From Lophius americanus (Eukaryota > Chordata > Actinopteri > Lophiiformes > Lophiidae), in NCBI GenBank assembly GCA_037951165.1, contig JBBDHG010000107.1:1911001-1975000 (forward strand): 64,000 bases of DNA. The letters are read 5' to 3'. Positions within the stretch are counted from its first letter, which is position 1, and each line of letters opens with the position of its first letter. Positions 57,105 to 64,000 of the stretch are shown piece after piece. The position numbers were made by a program, and so were the translations under genes. Under the pieces are notes generated by a model that did not search any database, was not told the origin of the DNA, and saw nothing but the letters and a program-made list of their open reading frames with translations.

Positions 57105-57935
57105 GATTCAGATTCATTCATTAACAAAGATTCTAGGGGATTTAAATCACGTGATATTCTTGGAGTCGAAAGCTGGTCCAGAACCAGAACCAGACCCGGA
57201 AAGAAAGTCCTTCCCCTTTAAAAACATGATCTAGACCCATTTGTGATGATAAAGCTAGAATTTCAGCTCTTTCTGAAAATCCTGCCTCAAACAGAACGGT
57301 GGTTGGGCGTATTATGGGATGGATTGAGGAACATCTGTAACGAGGCCCGGTTCACCCGCGGCTCCGTGTCACAGCTGTCAGATGAAGTCAGTCTGATAAG
57401 AGAGAAATCCACGTGTTTCCAATGAGGAACAGGATAAGATTTCCAGGTTTGTGGGCCGAAGCAGCGCAAAGACAAAACCCCGGACACGAAGAGGCGGATT
57501 AAAAGTGTTTGTGCTGGATTAACAAATCCCAAAAAAACATAAAAGCACTTCCTGAAATGTTCCTGAAGGAAAAAACCTTCAATACGACTCGGAACATGAA
57601 TCGAGTCAAAGCAGCAAATCGTCGGGAAAGATAAAGTATGTGAAGGTGTGCGGTGGAACAAAGACATCAAAGACGGACTGAGCCCCTAGCTCCTCCCCCT
57701 AAAGGAACATCAAAGGAATGGACCCAGTTTCAAGAGAGCGCGCCGCCACTTTGTGACATCACCGCTCAAAAACCTACCTGACAAACTTCTGTCAAACACT
57801 GAAGCGTATTAAAACGACAAACACTTACGCTTCAACATCCAAACACCAAAACTGTGAAGTATTTCAAATATTAATACCAGGAAACATAAAGACAGACTTT
57901 TTATTTTATTTGAAATGCTGCAACGTCTACCGTCC
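57105..57935. other. Non-coding stretch, nothing recognised
   Basis: A 127-residue minus frame at 57670-57287 has no recognisable domain. Confidence 0.45.
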
Positions 57936-57941
57936 CCTAAA

Positions 57942-58035
57942 TGTAATAATAATAATAATAATAATAATAATACATTTCATTTATAACGCACTTTACACCT
58001 GGATCAAATCTCAAAGTGCTACAAAGGAAAAGCAG

Positions 58036-58067
<32 letters not shown>

Positions 58068-58125
58068 AATCATCATCATCATCATCTGTAGGATATTCTA
58101 AAACCTACATTTGGGAAAACATTCT
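57942..58125 (+). mobile_element. Interspersed repeat copy B, with AAT and CAT microsatellites
   Basis: (AAT)n at 57943-57971, then ACATTTCATTTATAACGCAC and CTGGATCAAATCTCAAAGTG CTACAAAG matching copy C. A (CAT)n run of about 50 bases follows, then AAAACCTACATTTGGG, which matches the right end of copy C (about 63476). It appears to be an internally deleted copy with a microsatellite at the junction. Confidence 0.65.
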
Positions 58126-58789
58126 ATATTCTATAATTTAGAAAAATTCTATATTCTAAATTCTATAAATGAAGGATCGATTTGTGAAATAAAGTTGTAA
58201 TATTCAGAGTACAAAGGAAGAGTAACTTTAAAGAAGAGTAATAAACATTTAAGAAAACATTTCATCAAGAATTCATTTTTAAAAAAAACAACAACAACTG
58301 TGACATCCGGATTTGTTTTTTTGCCTCATTTGAGCCCCGATGAAGAGATTCTCAAACAGCTCTTCCTCCCCTCCTCCCACACCGTCTTCATCCGTGCAGC
58401 TGATGACGAAAACGACGGTGACGGTGATGAGGATGATGGCGGAAGTCCAGCAGGAGGGTGGATGTTATCAGCGCCTGCAGACGCTGAGCAGGAAACCACA
58501 GGAAGAGGAGGAAGACTCTCCGTCTAACTGAAGGTGAGGATGTTTCTCGGCGCTTACGTGTCTGCTGTTACATCAGGTCACATGACCTCCTGCTCGCACC
58601 ATCGACATGTTTCACTGTTTCATCAGCGTGTCTTCGTCTTCGTCTTTACCGCAGCAGAAAAACAATGGACGCACGCCGAGGAAAGTCAGTTCATTACAGA
58701 AGAGAGCCAAAACATTATGACCCGGCTTTAATCAGCCGATGACGTCGTTTACAGAACCGAGTGTTTACGCCTCTTCAGAGCATCACTAC

Positions 58790-59000
58790 TAAACAAATGT
58801 TCCAGCTGGAAGAGGAAGGATATCGTCACATTCATCAGTCACTAAATACTAGAACGTCTTTTAAGGGAGCGCCACAGGGATCTATTGTAGGACCCTTACT
58901 GTGGCTGTAGAAACTGTTATTCTCTTAGATCCTGTTCTAATTATTCCGTTTGTTGATTTGCAGATGATGCTGTCATTTACACGTGTCTCCGATCTAACAA
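58790..59000 (+). pseudogene. LINE reverse-transcriptase relic
   Basis: Plus-strand frames read SFKGAPQGSIVGPLLWL (58858-58908) and, after a deletion, FADDAVIYT (58957-58983). These are the PQG and (F/Y)ADD motifs of non-LTR retrotransposon reverse transcriptases, the second holding the catalytic Asp pair. About 50 bases separate them where a working enzyme has more, and a stop lies between. The clade (L2/Rex-like) is inferred only. Confidence 0.65.
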
Positions 59001-59345
59001 GAATAAAGTCTCGATGGTCCAAGAATTAGGTCCTTATATTCCAAGAATGAAGTTTTAATGTCCTAAGACTAAGATCATCATATTCCAGGAATAAATCCTG
59101 TGAATAATACGTGAATAAAAATCGTAATTACTACAATAGTAATATTCTAAGAATAAAGATGTAATATTCCAAAAACAGGGTCATCATGTTCCAAAACGCT
59201 TTGTCATAATATTCCAGGAATGTATTTGTAATATTTGAAGAACAATTTTATAACAAAGTGGTTATATTCAAATAAAACGGCCACAATATTACAAGTTTAT
59301 TTTCTAATATTTGGACCTTCAGAATTATTCCCATAATATAAGAAT
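59000..59345. repeat. Degenerate ATATTCCAAGAATAAAGTC repeat
   Basis: Repeated words ATTCCAAGAATGAAG, ATATTCCAGGAATAAATCC, ATATTCTAAGAATAAAG and ATATTCCAGGAATGTATT, spaced about 30-45 bases. It follows the LINE relic directly. Confidence 0.7.
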
Positions 59346-60150
59346 AACTGAGTTTTCACTGGGGATTGGAGGAATTGTAAGTGAAATAATTCCACATTCC
59401 ACAGATGGATGTTCGTAGACTTCACTTGATATGAACCACTTTGAAGGGTTTTTCCCGTGTAAACACCTTAAAGACCTGATTTAGAACGGGATTAAATGAC
59501 CTCAGACTTCAGATCTGAAGCTCATCTGGTTTTAATTCAGAGTCATTTTGGGATTGGACCCTCTTTTCCCCGGATCTGTTCTGGATCAGTGAACGGGGGG
59601 GGGGGGGGCCTCCAGCAGCTGAAGGATCTGGATCTGGTCCGGTCTTTGTGTGCAGCTCCAGATCCCAAAGTGGATCATTAAAATAAGCTTTATATTCTGG
59701 ATTTCTGGTATCTCCTCTGGAACCTTTATCTGGACTGGGTTTTCCCTCCCCCTCCTGGGTGACCTGATCCGTCCTCGGCTCGAAGGTTCTGCCTCTCTGA
59801 CGTGGAGAAGGTGAATATTATTCTTGGATTCTCTGTGTGAACAACGTTAATGATTGAAGGTGGGACGGCTTCCAGAAAACATCCACGCTCTGTTGGTCCG
59901 AGATGACCCCCCTTCCTCGGCTCAGGTTATCAACCCCCCCCCTCCCTCTACAGCGCCGTTCCAGAGCTGGAAGTTTTGCAGTCAGAGAAAACAACCCGTC
60001 CGTTTCTGAGTGTGGAACGGAGCGTGGTCGTCAGCCGGCCGTGACAGAGTCTGAATGTTTTTATGCCATAAATGTTATCAGCTATTTAAACAGGAAGTGA
60101 TGCGTGACCAAACTCCGCCGCAGTCAACTCAGGAATCTGACCAGCGGTCT
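59345..60150. other. Non-coding stretch, nothing recognised
   Basis: Contains a G-homopolymer of about 13 bases at 59596 and a C-run near 59935. No exon. Confidence 0.45.
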
Positions 60151-60154
60151 AGAG

Positions 60155-60800
60155 CCACAAAGGGCTAGGATGGCAGGAGCTAACATGCATTAGCAATGAT
60201 AGCAGACATCATACTAAGTGCAGCAATGACGTTAGATTACCGTAGCAATGATAGCTGACATAAGCTAACGTCAGTAATCGTAACTGACATTAGCTAACTT
60301 TAGCAACGATAGCTGACAGTAACTAATGGTAGCGAAGATAGTAGACATTAGGTAACTTTAGCTAGCATAGATGGAAATAGCTAACCTTAGCGATGATAGC
60401 TGGTATTAGCTACCATTTGAGTTGAATGACTTAAATGATTTAGTAATCATTGACTAACTTTGGCAATAGTAGCTGACATTAGCTAGTGTAACCACTATAA
60501 CTGACATTAGCAAACAATATCATTGATAGCGGGTATTCGCTACAATTAGGAATTATAATTGATATTTGCTTACTTTACTTGTGATAGCATACATTAGCCA
60601 CAATTACTGGTGATGGCAGAAAATGGCTAACATTAGCATTGGTTGCCATTGACGTAATGTGGGGAGGTGATAGCTGAAATAAGCTAGCATTGGCTATGAT
60701 AATTGAAATTACATAGCTTGTGCTGTGAAAGTAGCCATAAGCTAACTCATGCCATGGTGACTGACATTAGCTAACTTTAGCTATTGCAGGTTTTTGTTTT
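60155..60800. repeat. Degenerate AGCAATGATAGCTGACATTAGCTAAC repeat
   Basis: Words TAGCAATGATAGC, TGACATTAGCTAAC and variants at about 27-base spacing, decaying to the right. Confidence 0.75.
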
Positions 60801-60839
60801 TGTTTAACAGTTAGCTGTTTGGTTGCTAGCAGCAGCTTC

Positions 60840-61795
60840 TTGCCGAATGGATTCAGCATTGTGCAGTTTCACGTTGTTGGCTGGACTGTTTGCTGCTGTG
60901 TTTGCTGTCCTGCTGAAGGTCAGAGGTCACGCAGAGAATGCTAGTTGCCATGCTGCATTCCCAGGTCCCTTGCTTTATCAATAAATGCTGGTTTAAAGTC
61001 TGTTCTGATAAATCCCGCTCAGCGGACCGTTTTTGGACTTTACCCCAGACATCCGAGCATAAAGTTACATAAAGTCTGTAGGAACAATCGGAGGAATAAA
61101 AGAAGTTCAATACCTCTTTTCTGTTCTTGGATAAGAAAGTGCCTGCAGCAGGAAGCAAACAACGGAAGCAGGGGATTGGCTGTCTGGCCTGAAGACAGCG
61201 AGCAGGGCGCTCATGAATATGCATGAGGAACAATCATCAAATTGTTGACACTCCCGTTATGATGCAATCATTTCATGTTGATGATGTAAACACGGAAAGA
61301 GAGAAACTACAAGGGAAAGTGAACGCCGTCACAAGCGCCAGTCCTTAGATTTCTTTTTTTTAACCCTGAGTCAAGACTGTCAGGTATAAGGTGAGGATCT
61401 ACTCAGCACTGAAGAGTCAGGATGTGACCACAGAACCAACTGAACATCATAAATCACATGTTGCATTTTAGGTTTAAGGATTTCCGAGCTCTATTATCTC
61501 CATTTGTTTGTTTTGCATCCCTCCTTATGGTCTGAAGGCGTCACTCACAGGTCAGTGGGATCTTTGTTGATGTTTGAGGAGCTTTACTGTAACGCCGCCG
61601 GCTCACCAGCTGCTCCACATCCTGTTGGACTTCCTGTCTACGTCTCCGGGAGGATGTAAACAACAATCAAAAAAAATACAAATATAAAATTGTAGGAATA
61701 TATTTTATTAACAGGTTTCAGTGATATTTGTTGGGAACTATTTTCGATGGACTTTTCTCTCTGTGAACCTTGACTTTTTTCAAACATATTGACCT
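60840..61795. other. Non-coding stretch with a 126-residue minus-strand frame
   Basis: The frame 61233-60853 (MFLMHIHERPARCLQARQ...) has no recognised domain. It could be a transposon scrap or chance. Confidence 0.35.
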
Positions 61796-61797
61796 GT

Positions 61798-62095
61798 ACA
61801 ACAACCAATGCTAACATGCTAGTACGTATAAAAGCTACTGCTAACTAACTAGCCTATTAAAAACAACTACTACAGACATGATAGTCTGTGAATCAACTAT
61901 TGCTAACATGCTAACCTGTTGAAAACAACTATTTCTAGCATGCTAGCCTCTTGAAAACAACCTATGCTAACATGATAGCGTGTAAAATAACCAATGCTAA
62001 CATTCTAGTCTGTATAAAAACTACTGCTAACAAGCTAGCCTATAGAAAACAACTACTGCAGACATGCTACTCCGTAAAACATGAACTGCTAACCT
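61798..62095. repeat. Degenerate AACTACTGCTAACATGCTAGCC repeat
   Basis: About nine words such as AAAACAACTACTGCAGACAT and TGCTAACATGCTAGCCT, spaced about 33 bases. Confidence 0.75.
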
Positions 62096-62099
62096 GAAT

Positions 62100-62990
62100 G
62101 ATCATCGGCGCTGAAGGATCTGCAGACTGGGATTGACGTGAATCATGTGACCAATCGGAGGGTCAACATACCTGTCCACCATGTTTGAAAGCTGCAGGTG
62201 ACCCTCAAAAGGATGGTGGTCTGATTAAAGAGTAACTAGTAGCAGCGGCGAGCTGCAGACGCCCTGGATGACCTTTTGACTGGGCTGTAGGGATTGCTGA
62301 AATCTGCTGACTATGGATTTTCTGTTGTTTTGTTTTTTTTACACGTGAAACTGCCGTTGGACCGCAGAAGTGCGGCTGTTCTAATATTTGCTCATGAGCG
62401 CAAACATGTTATAGAAAGTGTCTGTATTTATTTCACACACTTCCTGTTAAAATGCCATCCTGCGCTGCGATTGGACGCAGTGGCAGGCGTCCGTCCGATC
62501 GCACGGAGAACATGGCGTTGATTGGCGATGACCCAGTAGTCACATCAATAGAAAATATTACTCACCGGTGAGATTCTGCTGATCTGCAAAAATTGGATCA
62601 CATCCCACAATGCCGTGCAAAATCTGACCACTGCAGATCGCGAAAAACCAGAAGTGAGACTAGGCAGATGTTTCCATGTTTCATCGTCAGCAGTTTGATA
62701 TGGCGCCCAGACAGATGGAGAACAGCGTCTGATTGGAGGGCCACATGACCACCGCCGCCAGAAACCTACGTATCAGGATTAATCAGAGAAATCATCCCCA
62801 ATCAGAATCTCATTATTTTAAAGCTATAATAGGATCCAGCGTTCTTCTGCCGACACTCTCCATTTGTCCCGGGGATCCCAGTTTTATACTAATATCAACA
62901 ATCCAGGATAATAATGGGATGGTTGCATGTAGTAACAGTAACTTCTTGGAATATACTGTTAATACTGACACAACTAATGATAATTATAGT
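62100..62990. other. Non-coding stretch, nothing recognised
   Basis: Short frames only. AT-rich with ATAATGATAATT words towards the right end. Confidence 0.45.
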
Positions 62991-62994
62991 AATT

Positions 62995-63500
62995 GTAATA
63001 ATAATAGTACCTGTACTAATGATTATAATGATAATAATAATATAATAAAATAATACATTTAATGAATAACGCACTTTACATTTGGATCAAATCTCAAAGT
63101 GCTACAAAGTAAAAGCAGATAAAAGCATCAATAAAAGAATAAAATAATAACTAAATAAAAACCTGACCAGAAAGCAGCAATGTTAATTAAAGTTATAGGT
63201 TCTGCTAAAAAGGAACGTTTTAAGTCCTTTTTTAAATGTGTCAGTCGTCTGTGGAGCCCTCAGATGGTCAGGGAGGGCATTCCTAGTACTAACTAGATCA
63301 GTACTAACATCAGAATCAAGTAGATCACTGAAGAAAACTTCTTGCAGATTCATCCATTCATTTATTATTCATTTATTATTGAATTATTGTCGGCCTCTTA
63401 ATCTGCCCACAAGTTCTCTCAGTATCTCTAAAATATTCTGGAACTCTCCTCATTCTCAGTCCTCTTCTACGACCAAAACCTACATCTGGGTAAAATGTCG
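62995..63500 (+). mobile_element. Interspersed repeat copy C (longest)
   Basis: Starts with ATAATAATAATATAATAAAA, then ACATTTAATGAATAACGCAC and CATTTGGATCAAATCTCAAA GTGCTACAAAG. It continues through GAGCCCTCAGATGGTCAGGG AGGGCATTC (63254-63282) and ends near ACCTACATCTGGGTAAA. Copies A and B share its left part and B also its right end. No coding capacity seen. Confidence 0.6.
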
Positions 63501-63774
63501 TGCAAATCCATCCGTTGGTTTTTCCTGAATCTCGCTGACAGGACTTTGGCGGATGGAATAATAAATGTATTACTTCTAGAGCTCATAATAATAATAAAGT
63601 CTTCAACCGGGTCCACAGCAGCCGTGATCCATGTGACCCTGCATGAAGAGGAAGCACAGAGACACCAGAGAAGAAGTCAGTAGGTTTCTCATGCTAACGT
63701 ATAGCGCTGCATAGCTGCAGACCCGACGGAGTGACCCCTGACCCCTGACCCCTGTCTACTGTCTACTGTCATGG

Positions 63775-64000
63775 TCACAGTTTTGTTCCCCTTTTGGGGA
63801 TTATAAAGTTTTTATCCATCCATGCATCCATCCATCCATCTATCCATCCATCCATCCATCATCCATCCATCTATCCATGCATCCATCCATCCATCTATCC
63901 ATCCATCCATCCATCCATCCATCTATCCATCCATCCATCCATCTATCTATCCATCCATGCATCCATCATCCATCCATCTATCCATCCATCCATCCATCCA
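63775..64000. repeat. Retroposon-like 3' tail followed by (ATCC)n array, continuing off the edge
   Basis: TTGTTCCCCTTTTGGGGATT ATAAAG resembles the 3' end of fish LINE/SINE elements, which often end in short tandem repeats. It runs straight into CATCCATC units with CTAT, CATG and CATCAT interruptions through the window edge. Confidence 0.7.

Noticed and set aside
58695..58730. AAAACATTATGACC as another Tc1-family terminus
   Set aside because: Too short a match, and the outer bases of the terminus are not present.
60853..61233. 126-residue minus-strand frame as a conserved gene
   Set aside because: No recognisable domain. Cysteine- and glutamine-rich ends look random; left as unresolved rather than called.

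Overview
The window looks like nuclear DNA of a ray-finned (teleost) fish. The grounds are one spliced vertebrate gene with short introns, several decayed Tc1/mariner and LINE copies of types common in fish, and an unusually heavy load of micro- and minisatellites. There is no bacterial, organellar or viral gene organisation.

Only one host gene is supported: the 5' part of GPATCH1 (G-patch domain-containing protein 1, a spliceosome-associated factor). It lies on the minus strand at 93-4584 and runs off the left edge. Eight coding exons join in frame with canonical GT-AG borders and give about 336 N-terminal residues, including the conserved N-terminal block, the G-patch and an acidic run encoded by (GAT)6. 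The start codon sits in a YY1-like AAAATGGCG context just downstream of two ETS-type sites.

From about 4.65 kb to 64 kb I find no further host exon I can defend. The space is filled by (a) transposon relics: Tc1/mariner fragments near 10.7, 19.8, 22.8, 45.0 and 56.2 kb, LINE reverse-transcriptase relics near 3.5, 24.1 and 58.8 kb, a hAT-like MITE at 34.7 kb, a possible tRNA-derived SINE at 33.3 kb, and a short interspersed repeat present three times; and (b) tandem repeats. The most striking repeat is a 23-bp minisatellite family found as large arrays at four separate places (GPATCH1 intron 6, 19.1 kb, 47.3 kb, 54.3 kb) plus single units, each place with its own unit variant and one array in inverted orientation. 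Others are 22-bp, 28-bp, 33-bp (two unrelated), 19-bp, 10-bp and ACAC-type arrays; degenerate GCTAAC/TACTAGC-rich blocks at many places; purine- or pyrimidine-biased tracts of 0.5-1 kb; and kilobase GGAT/ATCC arrays, one holding a duplicated block of about 600 bp.

Most long open frames outside GPATCH1 are by-products of repeats whose period is a multiple of three or whose unit is open in every frame. Possible regulatory signals are three exact matches to the CTCF core, all on the plus strand, and three exact AAGATGGCGG (YY1) words, two of them close to CTCF-like sites. I see no gene system of a new kind; the novelty here is in repeat architecture.
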